Assembly: GCA_034667465.1 (NCBI GenBank)
Contig: JAXDJV010000002.1
Coordinates: 682,001-746,000, forward strand
Direction of reading: 5' to 3'
Length of the DNA: 64,000 nucleotides
Source of the DNA: JAOBAU01 sp034667465
GTDB taxonomy: Bacteria; Acidobacteriota; Thermoanaerobaculia; Gp7-AA8
Numbering within the stretch: the first letter of the stretch is position 1; every line of letters starts with the position of its first letter. The translations under genes were made by a program, and so were the position numbers. This document shows positions 44,277 through 51,449 of this stretch, in pieces. Under the pieces are notes generated by a model. It was not told the origin of the DNA, did no database searches, and saw only the letters and a program-made list of their open reading frames with translations.

Positions 44277-44392
44277 AGGTTTCGCTAAAGAGCTTGAAAC
44301 CGCTGCGCGGATCCAACCCAACTAATCCGCGCTCAGTGGCCGCTGCGGGCTCCCTCCTAACTATTGGACCGATTTTGGACGATTTTTCTTAA
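44273..44392 (+). CDS. Possible 39-residue small protein
   Basis: ATG 44273 to TAA 44390-44392 encodes MKVSLKSLKPLRGSNPTNP..., a basic Lys/Pro first half, then a hydrophobic stretch (SVAAAGSLLTIGPIL) and an acidic end DDFS. GGGAG lies eight bases before the ATG. The codon choice (CTA, TTG, ATT, ACT, TCT) is unlike the GC-rich third positions of neighbouring genes. That argues either for foreign origin or against coding. A perfect RNA hairpin sits within it. No family was recognised. Confidence 0.3.
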   Translation: MKVSLKSLKPLRGSNPTNPRSVAAAGSLLTIGPILDDFS

Positions 44393-44444
44393 AGCTTCCT
44401 TGAACCCCACCAACTGGCCGCAGCGGTCCAGCCCGAAGTACACG

Positions 44445-44474
44445 ACGGAGCCGAAAGGCTCCGTTAGTGTTTCT
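44445..44474 (+). terminator. Terminator-like hairpin
   Basis: ACGGAGCC (44445-44452), GAAA loop, GGCTCCGT (44457-44464), followed by the moderately T-rich TAGTGTTTCT. The stem is strong and the U tract is poor. Confidence 0.55.
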
Positions 44475-44481
44475 ACCCCAC

Positions 44482-44551
44482 TGTGCTGAGTGCAGAGTGC
44501 AGAGTGCTGAGTCAAATCCCCTGATTCCTCTCAGCACTCAGCACTCAGCAC
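44482..44551. repeat. CTGAGTGC-type inverted repeat
   Basis: TGTGCTGAGTGCAGAGTGCA plus GAGTGCTGAGT on the left, CTCAGCACTCAGCACTCAGC on the right. It ends two bases before the polA -10 element, so it occupies the -35 position. Confidence 0.85.
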
Positions 44552-44553
44552 CC

Positions 44554-44559
44554 TATAAT
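44554..44559 (+). promoter_or_regulatory. -10 element TATAAT of polA
   Basis: A perfect TATAAT nine bases before ATG 44569, with no Shine-Dalgarno sequence. The repeat at 44482-44551 fills the -35 region. Confidence 0.6.
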
Positions 44560-44568
44560 CCGCCCGCG

Positions 44569-47223
44569 ATGCCTGAGAAGCGCCCAACGTTATTCATCAT
44601 CGACGGTTCCAACAACGTCTACCGTTCCTACTTTGCGATTCGTGGTCTGACGAACTCGTCGGGGCTGGCCACGAACGCGGTTTATGGCTTCACGCAGACG
44701 CTGAAGAAGCTGCTGAAGGATTTCGAGCCGGACTGCATCGCGGTCGCGTTCGACCTCGGTGGCGCGAAGACGCGTCATGACACGTATGCCGATTACAAGA
44801 AGGATCGGCGTCCGATGCCGGACGATCTTTCGGTTCAGCTGCCGTTCGTGAATGAAGTGCTCGACGGGTTTCGCATCCCGGTCATCGGGATCACCGACTG
44901 GGAAGCCGACGATCTGATCGGCTCGCTCGCCTGCGCCGCGCGCGATCGCGGTTACGACGTCGTCCTCGCCACTTCGGACAAAGATTTCTTCCAGCTCGTC
45001 GGTCCGGGCATTCGCTTTTTTCACACCGGCCGCGAGGTGATGTACGACGAGAAAGGCGCCGCGGAAGCGTTCGGACTCGCGCCCGACAAAGTCGTTGATG
45101 TGATGGCGATCTGGGGCGATGCCATCGACAACATTCCCGGCGTTCCCGGCATCGGCGAGAAGGGCGCAAAGGCGCTCATTCAGCAATACGGCTCGCTCGA
45201 AGGCGTCTACGAACATCTCGACGAGCTCAAACCGGCGCAGCGCAAGAAGCTGGAGGAGCATCGCGACAAGGCGTTCATGTCGCGCGACCTCGCGCGGATC
45301 AAGTGCGACATCAGCGTCGACTACATCGACTTCACCACGCTCACGCGCCAGGAGCCCGACCGCGCGAAGCTGCACGACGTTTTCTCGCGCCTCGAATTCG
45401 CGTCGCTGATGCAGGAGTTCATGCCGGACGCACCGCCGGTCGAGCGCGACTATCGCGTCGCTGCAAGTGCCGACGATCTGAGCGAGCTCGCGGAGAACAG
45501 CGAGCCGATCGCGCTCTGGGTCGAGCCGTCGACGCCGGAAGGTTTCGACGGTCCGATGGCGATCTCGTTGTCATCGAAAGCTGCGGAGTCGCTGATCGTG
45601 CCGGTCGCGGAAAACGTCGGCGGCAATGCGGAGCTGACTGCTGCGCTGCGCGCGCTGCTCGAATCCGATCGACAGTTCATCGCACACGACGTGAAGCTGC
45701 AGATGCGCCGGCTCGCCACGAACGGCTGGCCGGTGCCGGCGCGTTTCGCCGACACGATGATCCTCTCGTACGTCCTCAATCCCGGCCTGCCGAGTCATGC
45801 GTTTGGCAACATCGCGCGCGACCGGCTGAAGCTCGATCTCTCATCGCGCAAAGACGTCGCGAAGACAGCGTCGCTCTTCGAAATCGATCACGAGATCGGT
45901 TCCTCGCCGCTCAGCCCTTACATCCAATACCTCGGCGAACGCTCCGACGTCGCCATCGGACTCCGCGACATGCTCGAGCCGGAGCTGCGCCGCGACACGG
46001 AGCTCGAGAAGATTTACGAGACGATCGAGCTGCCGCTGATTCCTGTGCTGTCGCGAATGGAAGCGCGCGGGATTCGTATCGACGTCGAGCTGCTGCATTC
46101 GATGTCGCAGACGATGGGCAGGCAGCTCGCGGAACTGGAGACGCGCATCTACGCCGAGGCGGGAACTGAGTTCAACATCAACTCGCCGCAGCAGCTCGGG
46201 CACATCCTGTTCGAGAAGCTGCAGTATCCGGTGTCGAAGAAGACGAAGGGGACGAAGGCGTATTCGACGTCCGTCGATGTGCTGCAGGAGCTCGCCGCGC
46301 ACGGCTTCGCGGTGCCGCAGCTGATTCTCAATCATCGCGAGCTGCACAAGCTGAAATCGACGTACATCGATGCGCTGCCGCAGCTCGTTGCGCGCGACGG
46401 CCGCGTGCACACGTCGTTCAATCAGGCGGTGGCGGCGACGGGACGGCTGTCGTCATCCGATCCGAACCTGCAGAACATCCCGATTCGCACCGAGCTCGGA
46501 CGCGAGATTCGAAAGGCGTTCATCGCCGACAAGGGCAATGTGCTGCTGTCGGCCGATTACTCGCAGGTCGAGTTGCGCATCCTCGCGCACATCTCCGGCG
46601 ATCCCGATCTGATCGAGACCTTCCAGCGCGGCGCCGACATTCATCGCGCCACGGCGTCGAAGATGTTCAGCATTCCGGAGAACGAGCTGACGCACGATCA
46701 GCGGCGCGCCGCGAAGACGATCAACTTCGGCGTGCTGTACGGGATGTCGGCGTTCCGTCTGTCAAACGAGCTGAACATTCCGACCGGCCAGGCGAAGGAT
46801 TTCATCGACGCCTATTTCGCGCGCTATCCGAAGATTCAGGAGTACCTCGATCGGACTCTCGAAGAAGCGCGCGCCAGCGGCAAGGTGACGACGCTGTTCG
46901 GACGCGTGCGATACATCCCGGAGATTCACAATCGCTCGTTCACCGTGCGCGGCAACGCGGAGCGGATGGCGACGAATGCGCCGATTCAGGGAACGGCGGC
47001 CGATATTCTGAAGCTGGCGATGATCGCGCTCGAAAAGACGCTCGATCGTGATGCGCAGATGCTTTTGACGGTGCACGACGAAATCGTGATCGAGGTGCCG
47101 GAAGCGAAAGCAGCCGAGGTGGCGGAGTTCGTGAAAGGGACGATGTCGAACATCTTTCCGCTGGCGGTCCCGCTGGCGGTCGATGCACACTACGGAAAGA
47201 GCTGGTACGAAGCCAAAGAGTGA
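44569..47223 (+). CDS. polA: DNA polymerase I
   Basis: An 884-residue repair and replication polymerase. The 5' nuclease domain (residues 1 to about 290) has LFIIDGSNNVYRSYFA, DWEADDLIGSLA, ATSDKDFFQLV and GDAIDNIPGVPGIGEKGA. The middle domain (about 310-500) keeps the exonuclease fold but not its metal ligands: the usual DxE region reads ALWVEPS and the next Asp region reads HDVKLQMR. Proofreading is therefore probably lost, as in Taq polymerase. The polymerase domain has motif A SADYSQVELRILAHIS, motif B RRAAKTINFGVLYGMS and motif C LLTVHDEIVIEVP. The start ATG 44569 is preferred over translated repeat upstream. Confidence 0.95.
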   Translation: MPEKRPTLFIIDGSNNVYRSYFAIRGLTNSSGLATNAVYGFTQTLKKLLKDFEPDCIAVAFDLGGAKTRHDTYADYKKDRRPMPDDLSVQLPFVNEVLDGFRIPVIGITDWEADDLIGSLACAARDRGYDVVLATSDKDFFQLVGPGIRFFHTGREVMYDEKGAAEAFGLAPDKVVDVMAIWGDAIDNIPGVPGIGEKGAKALIQQYGSLEGVYEHLDELKPAQRKKLEEHRDKAFMSRDLARIKCDISVDYIDFTTLTRQEPDRAKLHDVFSRLEFASLMQEFMPDAPPVERDYRVAASADDLSELAENSEPIALWVEPSTPEGFDGPMAISLSSKAAESLIVPVAENVGGNAELTAALRALLESDRQFIAHDVKLQMRRLATNGWPVPARFADTMILSYVLNPGLPSHAFGNIARDRLKLDLSSRKDVAKTASLFEIDHEIGSSPLSPYIQYLGERSDVAIGLRDMLEPELRRDTELEKIYETIELPLIPVLSRMEARGIRIDVELLHSMSQTMGRQLAELETRIYAEAGTEFNINSPQQLGHILFEKLQYPVSKKTKGTKAYSTSVDVLQELAAHGFAVPQLILNHRELHKLKSTYIDALPQLVARDGRVHTSFNQAVAATGRLSSSDPNLQNIPIRTELGREIRKAFIADKGNVLLSADYSQVELRILAHISGDPDLIETFQRGADIHRATASKMFSIPENELTHDQRRAAKTINFGVLYGMSAFRLSNELNIPTGQAKDFIDAYFARYPKIQEYLDRTLEEARASGKVTTLFGRVRYIPEIHNRSFTVRGNAERMATNAPIQGTAADILKLAMIALEKTLDRDAQMLLTVHDEIVIEVPEAKAAEVAEFVKGTMSNIFPLAVPLAVDAHYGKSWYEAKE

Positions 47224-48350
47224 TCGATCGCCGTCTGGTTCTGGTCGTCCTGATATGTCTGTCGTGCAAGCCGGCGGCGCCGTCGAAGCCGGCCGCTGCG
47301 ACCGCGACCGCTCCGGCCGGACCGCAGCTGCGCGCGACCGTCGTGACGATCGAGACGAAGCTGGTCGCGCCCGATCGCACTCTGCGTCACACCATCACGA
47401 TTGCGAACGATCGGGCGCGCAGCAGTGACGAGCTCGATCGCTGGCGGCTGTTCGATCTGAAGAACAACCGCGTCACGTTCGTCGACGATCTCGAGCGGAC
47501 GTATCGCACCGTCGATGCGAAGCAGCTCGCCGCCGATCGAACGTCGGCGCTCGCTGATGACGACGAGGTACCCGTGGGTTTTCCGCGCGCCGAGGTCGTG
47601 CGCGGTACGACACCGCGTGCCGTGCTCGGCGTGAATGCGAGCGAGCTTGTGGTGAAGCTCGGCGCGTATGAACGTCATCTCTGGATTGCAGAGCACAACG
47701 CCATTCCGCCGCAGCTCTTCGCGATGATGCAGGCGAGCGAACCGCTGGCGACGCCGCTCGCGCCGGTCATGCGCGCCGCCGAAGAAGCGCTGCTTTCCGT
47801 GCGCGGATTTCCACTCGAGGATCACGCCGAGCTGCCGTACGGCGATCGAAAGATGGTCGTCGATCGGAAGGTCGTCAGCATCACGCAGGCGAATGTGCCG
47901 GCGGCCTTGTTCGATGTGAACCGCGCCTTCCGCCACCTCGCTGCACCGCCGGCTGCGGCGCCGAAACCGCGCAGTACGAAACCGCGTCCGGTCGTGGAAG
48001 AGACGACGCAGCCGGTCGCGACCGAGACAACGACGACGACTGCGCCGGTTGCACCGGTGAAGGTTGCACCGGCCAAAGCGAAGCAGCCGGTCGTGAAGAA
48101 GGCGCCGCCGAAGAAGAAGACGGTGGTGAAGAAGGCGGCTGTGAAGAAGGCGCCCGCGAAAAAAGCACCGCCGAAAAAGAAAACGCCGGTGCCGAAGCAG
48201 GCACCGGCGAAGAAGGTGGCGGGCGGAGCGCCCGCCACCACACTGGCGTTCGTTCGTGCTCAGCGCAGAGTCTTCACGTATTCGATGAGCGCTCTTCGTT
48301 CGGCCTCGGTGAAGTCGCGATTCGCAGTGCCCTCGCGAATCTGCGTGTAA
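47220..48350 (+). CDS. Lipoprotein with a Lys/Pro/Ala histone-H1-like tail
   Basis: A 376-residue protein starting at GTG 47220, overlapping the polA stop by four bases. A short signal peptide ends in a lipobox (LVLVVLICLSC, Cys16). Residues about 40-250 form a soluble domain (ATVVTIETKLVAPDRTLRHTITI, RWRLFDLKNNRVTFVDDLERTYRTV) of no recognised family. Residues about 260-345 are repeats of Lys, Ala, Pro and Thr (VVKKAPPKKKTVVKKAAVKK), like histone H1 C-termini. The last 35 residues run through a hairpin and 91 bases into the convergent cytochrome gene and look accidental, so the original stop may have been lost. Confidence 0.65.
   Translation: MIDRRLVLVVLICLSCKPAAPSKPAAATATAPAGPQLRATVVTIETKLVAPDRTLRHTITIANDRARSSDELDRWRLFDLKNNRVTFVDDLERTYRTVDAKQLAADRTSALADDDEVPVGFPRAEVVRGTTPRAVLGVNASELVVKLGAYERHLWIAEHNAIPPQLFAMMQASEPLATPLAPVMRAAEEALLSVRGFPLEDHAELPYGDRKMVVDRKVVSITQANVPAALFDVNRAFRHLAAPPAAAPKPRSTKPRPVVEETTQPVATETTTTTAPVAPVKVAPAKAKQPVVKKAPPKKKTVVKKAAVKKAPAKKAPPKKKTPVPKQAPAKKVAGGAPATTLAFVRAQRRVFTYSMSALRSASVKSRFAVPSRICV
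48215..48239. other. Hairpin GGTGGCGGGCG / CGCCCGCCACC
   Basis: A perfect 11-bp stem with a three-base loop, no T tract, near the junction of the convergent lipoprotein and cytochrome genes and inside the lipoprotein frame. It may be a remnant terminator or a small dispersed palindrome. Confidence 0.6.
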
Positions 48351-50107
48351 TACAGCCCTTCGTGGCCGGCGTTCGAATTGCCTGGAAGCTGTGTGTTGAA
48401 CTCGAAGCTGCCGTCCGCCGGCTGCGTTGAGAGACCGACGTCGACCGGATCGAACTCGCGGCTTCCGACGTGGAAGGTCTTCACGCGATCTTTCGCCGGC
48501 AGGAGCAGCTGGTAGAGATTCGGAACCGCGCCCGAGTGTAAGTACGGAGCCGTCGCCCAGATGCCGTCGAGCGGACGCGCTTTGTAAGCGAGCGGGTTCG
48601 GCGGGTCCGTCGCCGGAATGCGGAATCCGTTCATTGAGACGATCTCTGCCTGTGATGGCGGCGGCTTCATTTCCGCCAGCGCGCGTTTGATCACGCCGCC
48701 ATCGCCAACGCCGAGCAACGTTGCCGCTGCTACTTTCGGCGCGTCTTTGTCTTTCCCGCTGAGGAACGGCCGCAGCACGCCCGGATCGGCTGCGCGCGTA
48801 AAGTTTTTGATCATCATCGGGTCGGTTCCGATCGTCTGAACCGGGATCATCACCGTCCGGATGAACTGCTTCCCGAACTGGTTCTCTTCTTTGGGCGTCA
48901 TCGGGAACGAGCCTTTGTCGTCGCGAACGAAGTGGCATTTCACGCAGGTTTGCGCGTACAACTTCTTTCCCGCGTCCGCCTTCGCAGCGTCGATGGCGCC
49001 GAAATCCTGCTCCGGCCACTTCGGTGCGCTGAGGTGTGCGAGCTGCTGTTCCATCCAGTCGAGGTTGCGCAGGTGGACGCTCGAGCTGAATTGTTTCGGG
49101 CCGGGATCGAACGTGAAATTGCCGTAGACGCCCATCACTTCGCCGACGTTGCGGCCGAGCGGATTGTTGACGGAGCCGTTCCATTGCACCCAGTCGAGCG
49201 CCGGCGCGTCCCACAGGAACGGATAGCTGACCGGAGCGTCGCACGTGCCGTGGTTTGCCGGAATTGCGAGCGCCACTTCGACGACCTGATTGAAGATTGC
49301 GCCGAATGCATCGAGTCGCGCCAGTCCATAAGGATTCGGCGCCTTATTGCGCGCGACCGCCTCTTTCAACGAGGCCGAGTAAGCCGCGACGTCTTTTCTC
49401 AGAGTCTTCGCCGTGTCATCGCTGTATGACGCTCCGAGCACCAGCTTCGCGAAGCGGGTGAATTTCGCGTCGTCGCGATGCGTCGCTTCGAGCGATTTCG
49501 ACAGCTCCGCGGCGAACGACTCGTGATCGGACATGGCCGCACCGCCGTCGATTCGATACGATTTCCCGCCATGCCGCAGCTCGGCGGTATGACACGCCGC
49601 GCAGGTGATCCCGAGCCATTTCGTCGATCCGTTCGCGTTGCCGGCAGGTCCGGTCGACGGCGGTGTGGTGGGCGAGCCGATGTCATCGGCCGCGGTGAGC
49701 ATCGGCTCGGACGTGCCGGAGTCCTGCGCGAAGCCGACCGGAAGGCCGTCAGGATTGTTTTGCGGATCGGCCGCCTCGGTGATGTAGCCGAGACGATCCA
49801 TGTGACCGTTGTCGCGGAACAGCGTCTCGCCGTTCTCGACTTCGAGCGCCAGGAACCACGTGTACGGAATGAGCTGCGAGCCCTGCGGCGTGTGATAGAA
49901 CTTTTCCGCCTCCTGTGCGCTCCATCCCTGATCGAGACGAACCGGGACGGCAGGCGCGCCGGTATGAGCCGGCGTCGGCGTGGTCGCCGTCGTGTCCGAA
50001 GCGGCCGTCGCCGTTGTTGTCTCAGCCTGTTTTTTACATCCGAGGGTCGCGGCGAGAGCGATAAGGCACGCCGTGACGCTGATTTTCCATTGCGCGCGAT
50101 CAGACAT
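48260..50107 (-). CDS. Lipoprotein-type di-haem cytochrome c (RoxA/peroxidase-like)
   Basis: A 615-residue protein from ATG 50107, with AGGAG upstream. The signal peptide ends in a lipobox (LIALAATLGC), followed by a Thr/Ala linker. Two haem c sites are visible: GITCAACHTAEL near residue 165 and QTCVKCHFV near 400. GKSYRIDGGAAMSDHESFAAEL follows the first site. ATAPYLHSGAVPNLYQLL near 540 is the conserved motif of the cytochrome c peroxidase/RoxA/MauG superfamily. The size fits RoxA-like di-haem oxygenases better than small peroxidases. The gene follows the P450 gene by 11 bases, so the two probably act in one oxidative pathway. Confidence 0.88.
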   Translation of the reverse strand: MSDRAQWKISVTACLIALAATLGCKKQAETTTATAASDTTATTPTPAHTGAPAVPVRLDQGWSAQEAEKFYHTPQGSQLIPYTWFLALEVENGETLFRDNGHMDRLGYITEAADPQNNPDGLPVGFAQDSGTSEPMLTAADDIGSPTTPPSTGPAGNANGSTKWLGITCAACHTAELRHGGKSYRIDGGAAMSDHESFAAELSKSLEATHRDDAKFTRFAKLVLGASYSDDTAKTLRKDVAAYSASLKEAVARNKAPNPYGLARLDAFGAIFNQVVEVALAIPANHGTCDAPVSYPFLWDAPALDWVQWNGSVNNPLGRNVGEVMGVYGNFTFDPGPKQFSSSVHLRNLDWMEQQLAHLSAPKWPEQDFGAIDAAKADAGKKLYAQTCVKCHFVRDDKGSFPMTPKEENQFGKQFIRTVMIPVQTIGTDPMMIKNFTRAADPGVLRPFLSGKDKDAPKVAAATLLGVGDGGVIKRALAEMKPPPSQAEIVSMNGFRIPATDPPNPLAYKARPLDGIWATAPYLHSGAVPNLYQLLLPAKDRVKTFHVGSREFDPVDVGLSTQPADGSFEFNTQLPGNSNAGHEGLYYTQIREGTANRDFTEAERRALIEYVKTLR

Positions 50108-50118
50108 TGGAGCTCCTT

Positions 50119-51354
50119 TCAACCGTTCCAGGAGAGCATGTAGTGTTGTGGATAGGGCGTGCCGCCGAAGTCGAGCGGGGCGTCGGGCTTGATGCCGGGA
50201 CGCCGCAAAACCTGGCGCACCATTTCGGGGATCAGCACCATGCCGACGTAGCGGCCGAGACATTCATGCTCGCCGTATCCGAAGTGCATGTAGTTCTCGT
50301 ACGGCCGCGTGGAATCGAATTCGTCGGGACAGGGGAAGAGGTCGGGATCGAACATCGCCGACTGCAGCAGCGCCAGCACGACCGTTCCCTTCGGTACGAA
50401 CGTCTCCCGGTCGGTTCCTCTCGCGATCGTCCGGTCTTCCGCGGCGAGCCTGAAGACGAATGGCGCGACCGGATCCCATCGCAGCGCTTCCCAGACGATG
50501 GCGTCGAGCTCATCGGTCGCATCTCCGTTCGCAAGTTCGATTGCGCGAGCGAGAATCTCCGGGCGCTTGAAGAGCTGCCGGAGGGTCTGCAGCACCGCCT
50601 GTGACGACGTCTCGATGGTGCCGACAAGCAGTCCGCCGGCGTTGCGTGCGGCGCGCGGCAGCGGGAACTCGACGGCCGGCGGATATTGCGCGAGCATCAG
50701 CCGCGTGACGATGTCGTCTTTCGCGGTGCCGGCTTTGATCTCTCCGCCGCGCTGAGTGAAGAGTTGTCCGAGAAACGCGGCGATCGCCTGTCCGGCCGCG
50801 TCTGACCGCGCTCGCACTCCCTCACGGTCATCCAGTTCGAGGAAGGGATGGTTGCGGAAACTGTCGAGCTGTTTGCTGTAAGACCAGCTGATCATCGTCC
50901 GCGGATCTCCGCCGGTGAGGCCGAAGTAGCCCTGAACGACGGAGATCGGCACGAGGCGGCTGTAATCCTGCCCGAGGTCGATGTGCCCGCCGGCGTCATC
51001 GAGCAACTTGCCTGCGTAAGCCGCCACCTGCTGGCGCACGCCCGGGACGTCGTTCCTGTTGAGGAGCGAATCCATCGCCCCCTTCTCGCGCGTGTGGAGC
51101 GGCGTGTCGTCCTGCGCGAGCATGTATTCCCCGACGGAAGGGACGTACAGCTCGACGGTGAACGTTTTGGGCTGGTGCAGGATGTCGATCACATCGATGT
51201 AACGCGCGAACAGGGTCGTTGCGGGCGTTACGAGAATGGGCCGCTTCTCGCGCAACTCGGCAAACAGCGCCAGCGGCTTGTCATCGAGCCATTGGCGCGT
51301 GAGCGGCCATTTTTCCGATTCAGCGGCGGCGTCGTACTGCTCAAGGAAAGACAT
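50119..51354 (-). CDS. Cytochrome P450
   Basis: A 411-residue haem monooxygenase-type protein. The haem-binding loop is HFGYGEHECLGRYV near residue 360 with the thiolate Cys, the ExxR motif is WEALRWDP near 290, and the I-helix reads GGLLVGTIETSSQAV, with Glu-Thr in place of the usual Asp/Glu-Thr pair. No signal peptide is present, so it is cytoplasmic, while the coupled cytochrome c is exported. No ferredoxin or reductase gene is adjacent. GGGAGGTGCGACGAC precedes the ATG. Promoter motif copy C lies 24 bases upstream. The substrate is unknown. Confidence 0.93.
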   Translation of the reverse strand: MSFLEQYDAAAESEKWPLTRQWLDDKPLALFAELREKRPILVTPATTLFARYIDVIDILHQPKTFTVELYVPSVGEYMLAQDDTPLHTREKGAMDSLLNRNDVPGVRQQVAAYAGKLLDDAGGHIDLGQDYSRLVPISVVQGYFGLTGGDPRTMISWSYSKQLDSFRNHPFLELDDREGVRARSDAAGQAIAAFLGQLFTQRGGEIKAGTAKDDIVTRLMLAQYPPAVEFPLPRAARNAGGLLVGTIETSSQAVLQTLRQLFKRPEILARAIELANGDATDELDAIVWEALRWDPVAPFVFRLAAEDRTIARGTDRETFVPKGTVVLALLQSAMFDPDLFPCPDEFDSTRPYENYMHFGYGEHECLGRYVGMVLIPEMVRQVLRRPGIKPDAPLDFGGTPYPQHYMLSWNG

Positions 51355-51377
51355 GTCGTCGCACCTCCCGTCATCTG

Positions 51378-51410
51378 ATAGGAGTGACGCGATAGAGACC
51401 TTTCCCTACC
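51378..51410 (-). promoter_or_regulatory. Three-copy promoter-like motif, copy C
   Basis: On the minus strand GGTAGGGAAA at 51410-51401, eleven bases, CGTCACTCC at 51389-51381, then TAT. It drives or controls the P450/cytochrome c operon; compare 3745-3777 and 7797-7829. Confidence 0.6.
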
Positions 51411-51449
51411 CCGGTATCGACGGAAAAGATGAAGAAAAAGTGCGGTGGA

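Larger units (their letters stand above)
44033..44474 (+). ncRNA. Structured intergenic region, candidate small RNA or leader
   Basis: This is the longest stretch without a recognised gene (about 530 bases up to polA). It contains an operator-like palindrome (CTAACCGGCCTGGTTAAG near 44040), a GGGAC/GTCCC stem near 44119-44145, a perfect 8-bp stem GCGCGGAT (44305-44312) / ATCCGCGC (44325-44332), a possible 9-bp long-range pairing CCGCTGCGG / CCGCAGCGG (near 44339 and 44418), and a terminator-like hairpin at 44445-44464. Its base composition is less GC-rich than neighbouring genes. It does not match the conserved cores of RNase P RNA, tmRNA or SRP RNA. Two tiny ORFs inside it are listed separately; coding and RNA readings are alternatives. 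Confidence 0.35.

Noticed and set aside
44033..44568. RNase P RNA, tmRNA or SRP RNA in the polA upstream region
   Set aside because: The conserved cores of these RNAs (for example the GAGGAAAGTCC block or a tRNA-like 3' end) are absent.
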